Positions 37,168 through 47,209 are shown, counted from the stretch's first letter. The stretch: DNA of 64,000 nucleotides from Fulvivirga sp. M361 (GCF_007097395.1 NZ_VKDC01000006.1:520073-584072); one strand, 5' to 3'. Notes: a model not told the origin generated them from the sequence alone. Numbers and translations: made by a program.

Positions 37168-39555
37168 ATGTTAAGTAACTATTTAAAGATCACATTAAGA
37201 AACCTGAATAAAAACAAGGCTTATACCTTCATTAATATCGGAGGGTTTGCAATAGGTATGTCGGTAACGATCTTGATGGGTATTTGGATATTGAATGAAC
37301 TGTCTTTTAACAAGGTGCATACCCATTATGATCGGGTAGGCAGATTAATGCATCATGTCAATTTTAATGGGGAAAGAGTATCACTGATCTATATGCCTTA
37401 TCAGATCGGGGAGGAGCTCGAAAACAAATATGGTAAGGATTTCGACCGTATTGTGATGTCCACCCTGGAGTCTGAACATGTACTTACCCATACAGACGAC
37501 CGAAAATTCAAGATAGTGGGAAGTTTCATGGACGCAGATGCACCCGACTTACTTAGTCTTAAAATGATCAAGGGAAGCAAAGAAGGTTTACAGGATATTT
37601 CATCTGTCTTTCTGGCCGGATCTGTAGCTCATTCTATTTTTGGTGACACTGACCCGATGGGTAAATTTCTACAGATAAACAGTCAATTGAAAGTGCAGGT
37701 TACCGGTGTATATAAGGACTTTGATGATAATTCTGATTTTGAACGATTGAAATTCATCGCGCCCTGGCAGCTTTTTCTTAACAATGATGCTACAACAAAA
37801 AGCCATTCCAATCCCTGGCAGTACAACAATTTCCAAACCTTTATCCAGGTGTCGGAGAATTCAGACTTTGGAATAGTATCAGAGAAGATCGGAGGGTTGA
37901 TCAATGAAAAACTTTCACCCGACGAAGCTGACTTATATCAAAAACAAGTATTTATCCACCCGATGAGCAAATGGCACCTTTACTCAGAGTTTAAAAATGG
38001 TTTGAATACAGGAGGTAGGATCCAATATATAAAGTTGTTTAGTACAATTGGTTTATTCGTTCTTTTGATGGCATGCATCAATTTCATGAATTTAAGTACA
38101 GCCCGATCAGAAAAACGAGCAAAAGAAGTGGGGATACGAAAAGCCATGGGGTCAGTAAAGTTCCAATTGGTATTTCAGTTTTTCCTTGAAGCCTTTTTCA
38201 TTTCTTTTATAGCTTTTTTACTTGCTTTACCCATTGTATATTTTATTCTGCCTTTCTTTAATGAGATATCCGAGAAGAGCATGGAATTACCATGGTCTGA
38301 CCTTTATTTTTGGGTAATTGGAGTTGTATTCAGTTTAGCCACCGGGATTGTGGCAGGAAGTTATCCTGCGTTCTATTTATCATCTTTTCAACCGGCCAGT
38401 GTGCTAAAGGGGGCTTTTAAGGCAGGCAAACGAACGTCTTTACCCAGGAAAGTACTTGTAGTACTCCAATTCACCATATCATTGGTGTTGATCATAGGAA
38501 CGATTGTAGTATTCAGGCAAATACACTTTGCAAAGAGTAAACCTGTGGGGTATACCATGGATTATCTGATCACCTTTAATACCACGAATCAAATACACCA
38601 AACGTTTGACGCTTTCAGAAATGAATTGATCCGGACACAGGTGGTAGAAGAAGTAACCGAATCCGCTAATTCCACCACCGATTATTATGTCTCTGATGGT
38701 GCGATCGACTGGGAAGGCAAAGACCCTGATATGGCCTTGGAATTTCCCATCAATAATGTCACTCCCGAATACGGTAAAACCATAGGTTGGAAAATCATAG
38801 AAGGGCGAGATTTTTCGCGAGAATTTCCGTCAGATAAAATGGCATTTATTCTCAATGAGACTGCCGTTAAATTCATGGGATTGAAAGAACCCATCGGTTC
38901 AATTGTCGAATGGAGGGGCAGGCCTTTTCATGTGATAGGAGTGATTGAGGACATCGTTTTTGAATCTCCTTATCAGCCGGTCAGGCCTTCTATCTTTCAA
39001 ATGACTGGCGACAGGTCGTATCTGATCACAGCGAGGATCAATCCTGAATACGGTAATACAGAGGCGTTGGCAAGGATAAAATCGGTTTTTCAAAAGTATG
39101 ACCCTGCTGTCCCTTTCGATTTTCAGTTTGTCAACCAGGAATTCAATGAAAAATTCAAATACGAAGAACGTGTAGGAAAACTAGCTTCATTTTTTGCTGT
39201 CCTGGCTATTTTGATATCGTCACTGGGGATCTTCGGACTGGCGGCATTTATGGCAGAACAGCGGGTGAAAGAAATAGGTATCAGGAAAGTACTAGGGTCC
39301 TCCGTTTTCAATCTTTGGATGCTGCTATCAAAAGATTTTGCTTTGCTGGTTATTATGGCGCTTATCATCGCATTGCCACTGGCTTATTTTTTAATGAGCT
39401 CGTGGCTTCAAAACTATCATTACAGATCTGGCTTGCCCTTTTGGGTTTTCCTGGTTGCGGCAATAGGGGCTATGACCATTACGTTGCTGACCATCAGCTA
39501 TCATTGTACAAAGGCTGCATTACTAAACCCGATAAAGTCCTTGAGGTCTGAATAG
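37168..39555 (+). CDS. MacB/FtsX-like ABC transporter permease (second copy)
   Basis: 795 residues, same architecture as the protein at 33386: N-terminal helix in NLNKNKAYTFINIGGFAIG, MacB-PCD-like periplasmic domain, central helices with ARSEKRAKEVGIRKAMGS, and a C-terminal FtsX domain with EQRVKEIGIRKVLGSS and the end KAALLNPIKSLRSE. No ATPase gene is adjacent. It lies between the antiterminator and the biosynthetic genes, so it may be a member of the cluster (export or self-resistance) or simply an inserted neighbour. A 258-base gap follows before the next gene. Confidence 0.9.
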   Translation: MLSNYLKITLRNLNKNKAYTFINIGGFAIGMSVTILMGIWILNELSFNKVHTHYDRVGRLMHHVNFNGERVSLIYMPYQIGEELENKYGKDFDRIVMSTLESEHVLTHTDDRKFKIVGSFMDADAPDLLSLKMIKGSKEGLQDISSVFLAGSVAHSIFGDTDPMGKFLQINSQLKVQVTGVYKDFDDNSDFERLKFIAPWQLFLNNDATTKSHSNPWQYNNFQTFIQVSENSDFGIVSEKIGGLINEKLSPDEADLYQKQVFIHPMSKWHLYSEFKNGLNTGGRIQYIKLFSTIGLFVLLMACINFMNLSTARSEKRAKEVGIRKAMGSVKFQLVFQFFLEAFFISFIAFLLALPIVYFILPFFNEISEKSMELPWSDLYFWVIGVVFSLATGIVAGSYPAFYLSSFQPASVLKGAFKAGKRTSLPRKVLVVLQFTISLVLIIGTIVVFRQIHFAKSKPVGYTMDYLITFNTTNQIHQTFDAFRNELIRTQVVEEVTESANSTTDYYVSDGAIDWEGKDPDMALEFPINNVTPEYGKTIGWKIIEGRDFSREFPSDKMAFILNETAVKFMGLKEPIGSIVEWRGRPFHVIGVIEDIVFESPYQPVRPSIFQMTGDRSYLITARINPEYGNTEALARIKSVFQKYDPAVPFDFQFVNQEFNEKFKYEERVGKLASFFAVLAILISSLGIFGLAAFMAEQRVKEIGIRKVLGSSVFNLWMLLSKDFALLVIMALIIALPLAYFLMSSWLQNYHYRSGLPFWVFLVAAIGAMTITLLTISYHCTKAALLNPIKSLRSE

Positions 39556-39581
39556 ATCAAAACACTAAATCTTGAGCCATA

Positions 39582-39621
39582 CATTTCAGGAGATTATTTC
39601 TCCTAAATGGTTTTCCTGAAA
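39582..39621 (+). promoter_or_regulatory. Pair of mutually exclusive hairpins upstream of the biosynthetic operon
   Basis: CATTT-c-AGGAGA at 39582-39593 can pair with TCTCCT-a-AAATG at 39599-39610 (11 pairs, one mismatch, 5-base loop). Alternatively TTTCAGGA at 39584-39591 pairs perfectly with TCCTGAAA at 39614-39621. The two pairings compete. The place, just after the FtsX gene and 200 bases before the first biosynthetic gene, fits an attenuator or terminator, but no clean U-tract follows, so the function is uncertain. Confidence 0.4.
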
Positions 39622-39813
39622 GTTTAATTTCAATACTGCCCAAGTATACAGGTTGTCAGCTGAGTAAACGCCGAGGACCTGTCAGCGCTTATTTAAGATC
39701 AATGGATTGGATCCGGCCAGTATTCCATGCTGGTCCAGGACGGTTAAAATGACGTCTCGTTCGATCCGGTTAAAGACAAAAGATATTATACACCACTTTG
39801 AAAATATAAGGCT

Positions 39814-40296
39814 ATGCTGAATAATGACCTCACGGTTCTGATTGACAAATTTCTGGAACTGCAAAGTTCTACCACTTTCTTTTTAGAAGAAACGTGCGGA
39901 GGGAAGATACATTCATCCATACAGTTGCAGTATGAAACACAGCAATCAGGAAGTACTTTGATCAACCGGGCCGTAAAACTTTATTTTAACTCTCCGGCAA
40001 TGCCTATTTTGTTTTGCAAAAGCTTCCTGGTGAAAGAAAAAATGACCCCGCAGGAATACAATGCGATTGCTTTCGATGAATTACCCATAGGGAGGATATT
40101 CCATGCTTATAACCCTACGGAATCCATAATGAAACAACATTTTCGCACTGAAAAATATAGTAGCAATAGTATTGCGAAAGAGTTGAATGTCAGTAGTAAT
40201 AAGATATATGATAAGCAATATGACTATTGGGTGGATAACAGAAAGATAGGGGTGATCCACGAATATTTTAACGAGGAATCTCTGGGAAGAATATGA
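39814..40296 (+). CDS. Chorismate-lyase-like protein (UbiC/DUF98 fold)
   Basis: 160 residues. The pattern matches the chorismate lyase superfamily: LINRAVKLYF with Arg52, PILFCKSFLV (compare the family's P-x-x-x-A-x-S/T-x-x-P strand), LPIGRIF (family LG-x-x-L), a run with YDKQYDYWV, and VIHEYF with Glu150 near the end. In UbiC the equivalent Arg and Glu bind the chorismate carboxylate and catalyse pyruvate release, giving 4-hydroxybenzoate. Its stop overlaps the start of the adenylating enzyme gene by 4 bases (ATGA), which fits a pathway that makes an aryl acid and loads it at once. Recognition is by motif pattern, so moderately sure. Confidence 0.68.
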   Translation: MLNNDLTVLIDKFLELQSSTTFFLEETCGGKIHSSIQLQYETQQSGSTLINRAVKLYFNSPAMPILFCKSFLVKEKMTPQEYNAIAFDELPIGRIFHAYNPTESIMKQHFRTEKYSSNSIAKELNVSSNKIYDKQYDYWVDNRKIGVIHEYFNEESLGRI

Positions 40297-41687
40297 AGCC
40301 TGTGAAAGATTGGTTTGCCAGGTTGGTTAAATCGGATGGAATCATCGGGAATGGACATTTTATGGTCCGTTACGAAGACCTTCCTGCTATTTTCAGGTAT
40401 TGGGACAATACATATGTATTTAATACCAAACGGTGTATTGGATTATCGCTGGGGAATGATCCTCTTTCCGTTGTGGTCCTGATTTATTTCATATATAAAA
40501 AGATCAATGGTTATATCTCTTCTGAGATACTGGCAGATAAGTTTCCTGCTTTCTGTGACCAGATCTTAACCCTACCTGATCACCTCAAAGAATGGCGCCC
40601 GGATCAGTTACAGCTTCAGTTGCATGACAATCCGGGTTGGAAAACTTTGAAACCAGGAAGGGCGATAAAAGAGTTTTCAGGAATGATCTTATCATCGTCA
40701 GGCACTACCGGAAAAGCTAAATATATTTACTTCAAACATGAAGACCTTCTCAGAAATGCGTTGAATGTGGTGGACAGGTTCGGATTCAGTCGAGGTCAGC
40801 GACTATTTATTACAGTGCCTGTTACTCACATGTTTGGACTTGGGGTAGGAGTACTTCCGGCTGTTCTGGCCAGTGCCAATATATTTTTAACAGGCAAAGC
40901 CAACATTATCAAATTTCTGGAAGGCCACAGTGTTTTTACTCCTCATTTCACCCTGGTCTCCCCGGCCTTGTGTCGTATGGCCATAACACTTAAAAAGAAG
41001 GTTCATTCCCGAAGCCTTTACATCAGCGCAGGTGAACGATTGGATACAAGATCTTATGAAGCCTTTGAAGACCAGTTTGGGGAATTGGTCAATTTATACG
41101 GCAGCAGTGAGCTAGGAGCGATAGCTACTTCGCCGGAAGGAGATAACAATAAAAAAGAACGATGGGAGGGTGCCTTAACACCATTGCAAGGTATTGATAT
41201 CCAATTGGATAAACGTTATGGAGAAATACTTTGCCATCATCCGGCATCCTTCACTGCTTACCTCGATGAAGAGGGTTGCCGGATGGAAAGGTCAGAATGG
41301 CATCTTACCAAAGACGTTGGCAAAGACTGTGAAGCCAATGCCTTCAAAGTTTCAGGCCGGATCGATCATTGCGTCAATCGATCGGGATTTTTGATATCGC
41401 TTGATGAGATCGAATCGAAATTAAAAGGGCTTTTTCCCGAGATCTCCGGTCTGATTGTATTCGAGAGACCCGGTGATCAAAATTCAGGCGCCGAAATAAT
41501 AGCTGTTTACGAAAAGAGCGATGCCGGTGGTCCGTCGGAAGAAGAAATAAAGTTGCGTTCAGGAAAAAACCTGAATAAGCACCTGGTGCCCGATGCAGTA
41601 TACCTGGTGCCGGAGATAAAAAAACTGTCAAGCGGTAAACCTGACCGCAACTACATGAAACAGCACATAACTGAGCTTGCCGGATAA
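40293..41687 (+). CDS. Stand-alone ANL-family adenylating enzyme (aryl/acyl-acid:carrier ligase)
   Basis: 464 residues. It has the AMP-binding P-loop ILSSSGTTGKAK near 133, VTHMFGLGVGVLP, the YGSSELG motif, a TKDVGK segment in place of the usual TGD, the hinge with SGRIDH, and the C-terminal catalytic Lys in LSSGKPDRNY near 446. The protein is shorter than NRPS A domains and has no carrier domain. It lies between a chorismate-lyase-like gene (4-base overlap) and a free carrier-protein gene, so its likely reaction is ATP-dependent activation of 4-hydroxybenzoate and transfer to that carrier. The substrate is inferred from context; a fatty acid is the alternative. Confidence 0.85.
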   Translation: MKPVKDWFARLVKSDGIIGNGHFMVRYEDLPAIFRYWDNTYVFNTKRCIGLSLGNDPLSVVVLIYFIYKKINGYISSEILADKFPAFCDQILTLPDHLKEWRPDQLQLQLHDNPGWKTLKPGRAIKEFSGMILSSSGTTGKAKYIYFKHEDLLRNALNVVDRFGFSRGQRLFITVPVTHMFGLGVGVLPAVLASANIFLTGKANIIKFLEGHSVFTPHFTLVSPALCRMAITLKKKVHSRSLYISAGERLDTRSYEAFEDQFGELVNLYGSSELGAIATSPEGDNNKKERWEGALTPLQGIDIQLDKRYGEILCHHPASFTAYLDEEGCRMERSEWHLTKDVGKDCEANAFKVSGRIDHCVNRSGFLISLDEIESKLKGLFPEISGLIVFERPGDQNSGAEIIAVYEKSDAGGPSEEEIKLRSGKNLNKHLVPDAVYLVPEIKKLSSGKPDRNYMKQHITELAG

Positions 41688-41744
41688 CGGCATACCTGCG
41701 TGAGTTGACCAATTACAAAATTAAACCTTATAAATTATTACGTT

Positions 41745-42011
41745 ATGGAAGAGACTAAAAAGAAGATCAAAGACATCATTGTAAAGGATTTGGAGCTAAG
41801 CATCAGGGAATCTGATATTAATGATGAAGTGTCACTGTATGATGGTGGTATAGGCCTTGATTCAATTGCCATCATTAACCTGATCGTAGAACTTGAAAAC
41901 CAGTTTGGAATAAGCTTTGACGAAGCGGAGATCAACGCGAAGTTGTTCAGCAACATTAACACATTAGCGGAATTCATCCAGACTAAAACCAATTCAGACG
42001 TACTTAAATAA
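41745..42011 (+). CDS. Acyl/aryl carrier protein
   Basis: 88 residues, four-helix carrier fold, with the phosphopantetheine attachment site GIGLDSIAI (Ser40). The helices DEVSLYDGG and NQFGISFDEAEI and the ending NTLAEFIQTK are typical of discrete ACPs. It comes directly after the stand-alone adenylating enzyme and before a glycosyltransferase and the first NRPS, so it probably carries the starter acid. No phosphopantetheinyl transferase gene is in the window, so activation must be supplied elsewhere. Confidence 0.92.
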   Translation: MEETKKKIKDIIVKDLELSIRESDINDEVSLYDGGIGLDSIAIINLIVELENQFGISFDEAEINAKLFSNINTLAEFIQTKTNSDVLK

Positions 42012-42040
42012 ACCCGATTTAATGGTCACCAGCCCCCCTG

Positions 42041-43255
42041 ATGATGCCAAAAAAAATTCTATTTTTTAGTTTACCTTCTGTTAGTGTAGACAAAACCCTG
42101 ACGCCTGTTATAGACCAATTGGCCTTAAAAGGGTATGATGTCGTACATTATAATACGGAAGACTTTGCCCCGAATACAAGTCATTATTTTAAGTTTAAAT
42201 CTTATCCTACCGTTTTTACCGGTCATTATTCTGATAAGATCAATGAACAAACATCGTATTTTGACTTCGGAGAGATATTGATCAATGCGGCAGCCAGTAT
42301 AATGCCTTATTTGGTACACGAGGTTGAACAAGAAGAACCTGATGTAATCATTCATTCACATTTAGCGGTTTGGGGTAAACTACTTGCCAGGCACTGCCAG
42401 GTCCCAAACATTACGTTATACACCACATTCATCCTGGACCAGCGCATTATGCTGCCTTTTTTCAGGGAGATCTACGACGGTAACCTGCAGGAAGGTAAAC
42501 ATGTCAAAGAGGCCATTGGATTTTTGAAAAAGAGTAAGTCATTATATAAAGCATTGGGACTAAGACTAAGGCCTGACATGTGGGACGTTTATATTAACAA
42601 AGGGGAATTGAACCTGTCGTTTATCCTGGAAGCTTTCCAACCGGAAAGAACACTTTTCGGCCCGGAATTCCACTTCCTGGGTTATCCGACTCAAAAAATG
42701 AAATCCATTGGCAAAAAAGAGTTGGTCTATATTTCAATGGGTACTATCGTCAGCCAAGAGTTACAGTTTTTTCGAAGTTGTATTGATCTTTTTAGCAACA
42801 AGGATGTCAGAGTAATTATCTCCGTTGGGTCCCGGGCATTACTGTCATACTTTGGTGATGTTCCGGATCATATTCAACTTGTACCATTTGTTGAACAGCA
42901 AAAGGTCCTGAAAGAAGCTAAACTGTTTATTACCCGGGGAGGAATGGCTAGTGTTCATGAAGCTGTTTATACGTTGACGCCTATGGTCGTGATCCCGGTC
43001 ATCCCGGAACAGAAAATGACTGCCAGGAACATAGGTGAATTGGGTATAGGAGTGTGTATAGAAGAACGAAAAGCAACTACTTCCGAACTGCAAAGGGCTG
43101 TTGATCATATTCTCAATAACTACGAGCGGTTTACGGATAATCTTTCACAGCTTTTTAGCACAATTCCTGAAACCCAGGCTACTGTGAAGGCTTGCCAGGA
43201 GATCACCCATTACCTTGAAAAAAATAAGACCCGGGCACCAGAGGTACTTCAGTGA
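42041..43255 (+). CDS. MGT-type (GT1) glycosyltransferase
   Basis: 404 residues, two Rossmann domains of GT-B type. The N-terminal half begins KKILFFSLPSVSVDKTLTPV; the C-terminal half carries LVYISMGTI, VPFVEQQKVLKEAKLFITRGGMASVHEAVYTLTPMVVIP and EQKMTARNIGELGIG, the nucleotide-sugar signature of macrolide-type glycosyltransferases. The usual THGG His in the signature is Arg here (TRGG). It sits between the carrier protein and the first NRPS. Its likely task is adding a sugar to a hydroxyl of the starter (for example a phenol) or of the finished peptide. Acceptor unknown. Confidence 0.9.
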   Translation: MMPKKILFFSLPSVSVDKTLTPVIDQLALKGYDVVHYNTEDFAPNTSHYFKFKSYPTVFTGHYSDKINEQTSYFDFGEILINAAASIMPYLVHEVEQEEPDVIIHSHLAVWGKLLARHCQVPNITLYTTFILDQRIMLPFFREIYDGNLQEGKHVKEAIGFLKKSKSLYKALGLRLRPDMWDVYINKGELNLSFILEAFQPERTLFGPEFHFLGYPTQKMKSIGKKELVYISMGTIVSQELQFFRSCIDLFSNKDVRVIISVGSRALLSYFGDVPDHIQLVPFVEQQKVLKEAKLFITRGGMASVHEAVYTLTPMVVIPVIPEQKMTARNIGELGIGVCIEERKATTSELQRAVDHILNNYERFTDNLSQLFSTIPETQATVKACQEITHYLEKNKTRAPEVLQ

Positions 43256-43322
43256 CCCATGGGTATACCTTGCTTGAAAAGATACGTTCATGCAAATTTT
43301 TTAACAAGCCACATGAAACAAA

Positions 43323-46300
43323 GTGAAAAAGAACCAAACACTTGTAGACCTGTTTGTTGAGCAAGCCAGGCATGCGCCTCATGCAATAGCCATTCATGAT
43401 GATGGCGATCAAATGACCTATGGGGAATTAAATAAATTATCTAACAATCTGGCGTATATACTTTTAAGTCAAGGTGTTTTGCCTGGCGAAGTGGTGCCCG
43501 TTTTGGAAAGCTCAGGCATAAACATATTGATCGCTATAATTGGGATACTGAAATCAGGAGCTGCTTTTGCACCGGTAGATATGGAATACCCTCCTGGCAG
43601 AATAAAACACATCATTGAAGACTGCTCACCCCGATGGATCATAGCATCTGAAAGTGATCTTGCTGTAAAAATGCCGGGTCATTACCTGATAGTGAATATT
43701 AATTCACTGAAAACAGAAACAGATGAAGAAGCATTGATTTCGATCAACTGTTCTGACCACGGCTCTTTAGCCTATGTGATCTATACCTCCGGTTCAACCG
43801 GCCAACCCAAAGGAGTAATGGTCGGTCATGCCCAAATATGTGCTTATACCTTCGCAGTGTATGAACGTATGGCGCTGGAGCACTGTAACAGTTATGCATT
43901 ATTAGGTTCATTTTCTGCCGATGCTGCGTACACCGCCGTGTTTTGTGCCTTATGTTTTGGTAAGGCGCTACATGTCTTAGGCGTCAAAAATATCCGGTCT
44001 TTCCAGGTACTGATAGATTATTTCAACTGCCATACCATCGACTGCTACAAGATCACACCTTCTTTGTTACATTTTTTCATTCAAAATAATGGTCATCGTG
44101 CTATACTGCCCAGGCTCAGGCTGATCGTTGGAGGTGAAGCATGTCCGATGGCCCTGGCCAGACAGGTGAGGGGTTTACTTCCCCAAAGTTGTAAATTCTA
44201 TAATCATTATGGCCCTACAGAAACAACGGTAGGGGTAATTGTATATGAATTCCCTCCAACCGTTTCACAATACCCAGAGGTTGTTCCCCTGGGAAGACCT
44301 TTATCCTGTGTTTCCTGTTGGATACTTGATCAGGACCTTAATGTTTGTGAGAGTGATCAGGAGGGAGAGCTATACATTGAAGGAGCGCTGGTGGCCCTGG
44401 GTTATTGGAATAAAAAAGCCTTAACACATGAAAAATTTGTTAATCTCACCCTGAAAGGTAAAAGCAGGCGACTCTACCGAACAGGCGACATCGTGAGACG
44501 TTGGGCAGATGATACCATAGAGTATCTCGGGCGTACAGATGACCAGGTTAAGATCAACGGAAGAAGGATAGAACTTAAGGAAATAGAACATGAAATTAAC
44601 CGGGACCCGTTCGTCTGTCAGAGCATTGTCATGCTTAAAGAAGTGAAGAAAGGGGTTAAACATCTGGTAGGATATGTTCAACCCCAAAAAGGGTTTGACA
44701 AAGAAAGGCTCTTAAGTCAATTAAAAGGCCTGTTCCCCAACTATATGGTTCCAACACAATGGGTAGAGATAGAGGACTGGCCATTGACATTTAACAATAA
44801 AATAGACAAGAAGTCCCTTCCATTACCAGCCGCAAGCAATGAAAAGATCCCTTTGCCGGTAACCGAACAGGATAAAGAACTTTTTGAAATCTGGTGTCAT
44901 GCCTTACCAGCACCTTCTGATGACATGGAGAGGAGTTTTTTTGCATTAGGAGGCGATTCCATCGCATTAATGAAGTTGAAGTATCGTGTGCATGAAGCGC
45001 TCAATGTAGAACTGTCACCGGCTGATCTTTTTGAAGGTTTGACATTCACAAAACTTAAAGGCACTATAACAGAACGGTTGAATAAAGGGGAGGAGACCTG
45101 TCAAAAAAAAGACCAGTTTAAATTGGATGAAAGAAGGGTTACTAACGCTCAAAAGAATCTGTTTATACAAAGCAAATTAAATCCCTCGGTCCCTTTTCCC
45201 CACGCATTTCTGACCTATGAGATTATAGGTGACCTGGACTTGATGATATTGACCCGAAGTTTGAATAAAATCATACATCATCATGAAAGTTTACGGTCTT
45301 CCTATTACCTGGAGAAGAAAGAGGTGTGTCGGAAACTGCATACGGATGTTTTGATACAGGTTCAAACCATTGAGGCGGAAACAGATGATCCGGATCATGA
45401 GCTTTCAAAGATCTCAAAGGCTTTCCGGCTGGACGAACCTCCACTTCTGAGGGTTACCATACTCTCACTTTCGAATGGGCGCAGTTATCTCCATTTTGAA
45501 ATGCCTCATATCAACTCTGATGGAGAATCTATGAAAGTTATCATGGAACAGCTTGAATTGCACTTCAATAATGGCTCACTTCCATTTGCTGATTACCAGT
45601 TTGCCGACTTTAAAAAAGCCAGACAGTATTATTTTAATTCACCCCAGTATATGCTGGATAAAAAGTACTGGGAAAAAGTTCTTGCTGAAAGTCTGGTTGC
45701 TCCGTTACGGAAAAATGATTCAGTGAGTAGTCACTCCAGGTTTGAAGGCGCTCATTTTGTTATGGAGCTTTCTGATGCTATTCGTTTGAAAGTGTCTGAA
45801 GTGGCTGATGGAAAGGGGATTACATTATTTCAGTATTGCCTTATGGCTTTTAGCTTGCTGATCCATAGACTCACTGGTGCGGAAGATATCATTATCCTGT
45901 TACCGGTCCACAACAGACTTGACCGGCATACCGAAAAGATCGTCGGGCTCATTTCTAACGTATTGCCTGTAAGATTCACGATTGACACTGCCACGTCCCT
46001 TGATGCATGGAAAGCACAATGTATAAGCAGCATTACGCAGGCTTTAAAGCATCAGCAATTTCCATTTGAAAATAACCTGGAAATCTGGATGCACCATAAC
46101 AGGAGTATTAAAGAGCTTCAGGGTTTTTTCTTCGGGTATCATCGTCAGCGGGAAGCGTATCGTCTGTGTAGTACGTTATTGAGACTTGTTCACCCTTTAA
46201 GGTCCCATGAAGACTTGCCATTATCTATGGCCATCACTGAAACTGATTCGAACCTGGTCCTGAGGCTCTCTTCTAATAAATGTTATTACACTTATGAGGA

Positions 46301-46415
46301 ATTGAGAGAGTGGTCAACGGTATACACGGCAATTTTACATCAATTACAGGACAATGACCATCAAAAGAACCTTGAGACATTAGTTGTGCCGGAGTTGAGA
46401 ACTGCATTCACCTAA
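43323..46415 (+). CDS. Non-ribosomal peptide synthetase, A-T-C
   Basis: 1030 residues from a GTG start; an in-frame stop lies 9 bases upstream, and the ATG at 43313 is in another frame. Adenylation domain about 10-500 with YTSGSTGQPKGVMVGH near 155, VGGEACP, NHYGPTETT, YRTGDIVRRW, and the terminal Lys region NNKIDKKSLP. Position 235-like Asp (FSADAAYT) is present, consistent with an amino acid substrate. Carrier domain with LGGDSIAL (Ser546). Condensation domain about 600-1030, with the HHxxxDG motif reading PHINSDG, so the second (catalytic) His is retained. No thioesterase. It ends in a C domain while the next NRPS begins with one. Substrate not predicted. Confidence 0.94.
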   Translation: MKKNQTLVDLFVEQARHAPHAIAIHDDGDQMTYGELNKLSNNLAYILLSQGVLPGEVVPVLESSGINILIAIIGILKSGAAFAPVDMEYPPGRIKHIIEDCSPRWIIASESDLAVKMPGHYLIVNINSLKTETDEEALISINCSDHGSLAYVIYTSGSTGQPKGVMVGHAQICAYTFAVYERMALEHCNSYALLGSFSADAAYTAVFCALCFGKALHVLGVKNIRSFQVLIDYFNCHTIDCYKITPSLLHFFIQNNGHRAILPRLRLIVGGEACPMALARQVRGLLPQSCKFYNHYGPTETTVGVIVYEFPPTVSQYPEVVPLGRPLSCVSCWILDQDLNVCESDQEGELYIEGALVALGYWNKKALTHEKFVNLTLKGKSRRLYRTGDIVRRWADDTIEYLGRTDDQVKINGRRIELKEIEHEINRDPFVCQSIVMLKEVKKGVKHLVGYVQPQKGFDKERLLSQLKGLFPNYMVPTQWVEIEDWPLTFNNKIDKKSLPLPAASNEKIPLPVTEQDKELFEIWCHALPAPSDDMERSFFALGGDSIALMKLKYRVHEALNVELSPADLFEGLTFTKLKGTITERLNKGEETCQKKDQFKLDERRVTNAQKNLFIQSKLNPSVPFPHAFLTYEIIGDLDLMILTRSLNKIIHHHESLRSSYYLEKKEVCRKLHTDVLIQVQTIEAETDDPDHELSKISKAFRLDEPPLLRVTILSLSNGRSYLHFEMPHINSDGESMKVIMEQLELHFNNGSLPFADYQFADFKKARQYYFNSPQYMLDKKYWEKVLAESLVAPLRKNDSVSSHSRFEGAHFVMELSDAIRLKVSEVADGKGITLFQYCLMAFSLLIHRLTGAEDIIILLPVHNRLDRHTEKIVGLISNVLPVRFTIDTATSLDAWKAQCISSITQALKHQQFPFENNLEIWMHHNRSIKELQGFFFGYHRQREAYRLCSTLLRLVHPLRSHEDLPLSMAITETDSNLVLRLSSNKCYYTYEELREWSTVYTAILHQLQDNDHQKNLETLVVPELRTAFT

Positions 46416-46446
46416 ATACTTATTAAAATTTAAAAACAAGCACATT

Positions 46447-47196
46447 ATGGAAACCACATCATGGTACGAAAGAGAAGAGGACTGGCTATTGAAACGTTCG
46501 ATCATTTTTAATAAAAACCTGGTACGGCTTACGTTCATAGAAATTGATCGTTTGTTGAAACTAATGGGAGATCTGTCATCTACGAAAATGGTATTGGACC
46601 TGTGTTGTGGAATAGGCAGGCACTCTATTGAGTTTGCACGTCATGGGTTTGAGGTTACCGGAGTTGATATCACACAACCTTATCTGGACATTGCCAAAGA
46701 AAAAGCAGATAAAGAAGGGTTGGATATTCAGTTCATTCATAGTGACATGAAAGAGTTCTGCGAACCCGGGTCGTTCGACCTTATTGCCAATTTATGTACT
46801 TCGTTTGGATACTTTGATGATATTAATGATGATATACAAGTGTTGAGGAATATCTATTCCTCATTAGCCCCTAATGGCAAATTTGTGATTGAGTTATTAG
46901 GAAAAGAAGTGATCGCTTCAACACTCAAAAAGGTAGAAGAATTAGAGTATGAGGGGTATAAAGTAGTAGCTACCAGTAGAATATTGGAAGACTGGAGCCG
47001 TCTGGAATGTAAAAGGCACATTACAAAAGATGGTATGGAAGAAGAGATCGTGGCCTACCACCGATTGTACTCTGCCTCAGAATTGAAAGGTTATCTTGAA
47101 GGTATCGGATTCAGGAATATAAAGGTATATGGAAACTTTGCCGGAGCTCCTTATGACGATACAGCCAAATCAATGATCATGATCAGCGAAAAATGA
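46447..47196 (+). CDS. Class I SAM-dependent methyltransferase
   Basis: 249 residues. Motif I VLDLCCGIGRHSIEFARHG, motif II VTGVDITQPYLDIAKEKA, then IQFIHSDMKEF and FDLIANLCTSFGYFDD and LAPNGKFVIEL give a complete SAM-binding Rossmann fold. Located between the two NRPS genes and 13 bases before the radical SAM gene, so it most likely N-, O- or C-methylates the peptide or a precursor. It is not embedded in an NRPS A domain. Acceptor unknown. Confidence 0.92.
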   Translation: METTSWYEREEDWLLKRSIIFNKNLVRLTFIEIDRLLKLMGDLSSTKMVLDLCCGIGRHSIEFARHGFEVTGVDITQPYLDIAKEKADKEGLDIQFIHSDMKEFCEPGSFDLIANLCTSFGYFDDINDDIQVLRNIYSSLAPNGKFVIELLGKEVIASTLKKVEELEYEGYKVVATSRILEDWSRLECKRHITKDGMEEEIVAYHRLYSASELKGYLEGIGFRNIKVYGNFAGAPYDDTAKSMIMISEK

Positions 47197-47209
47197 CCTC
47201 TTTCAATGG

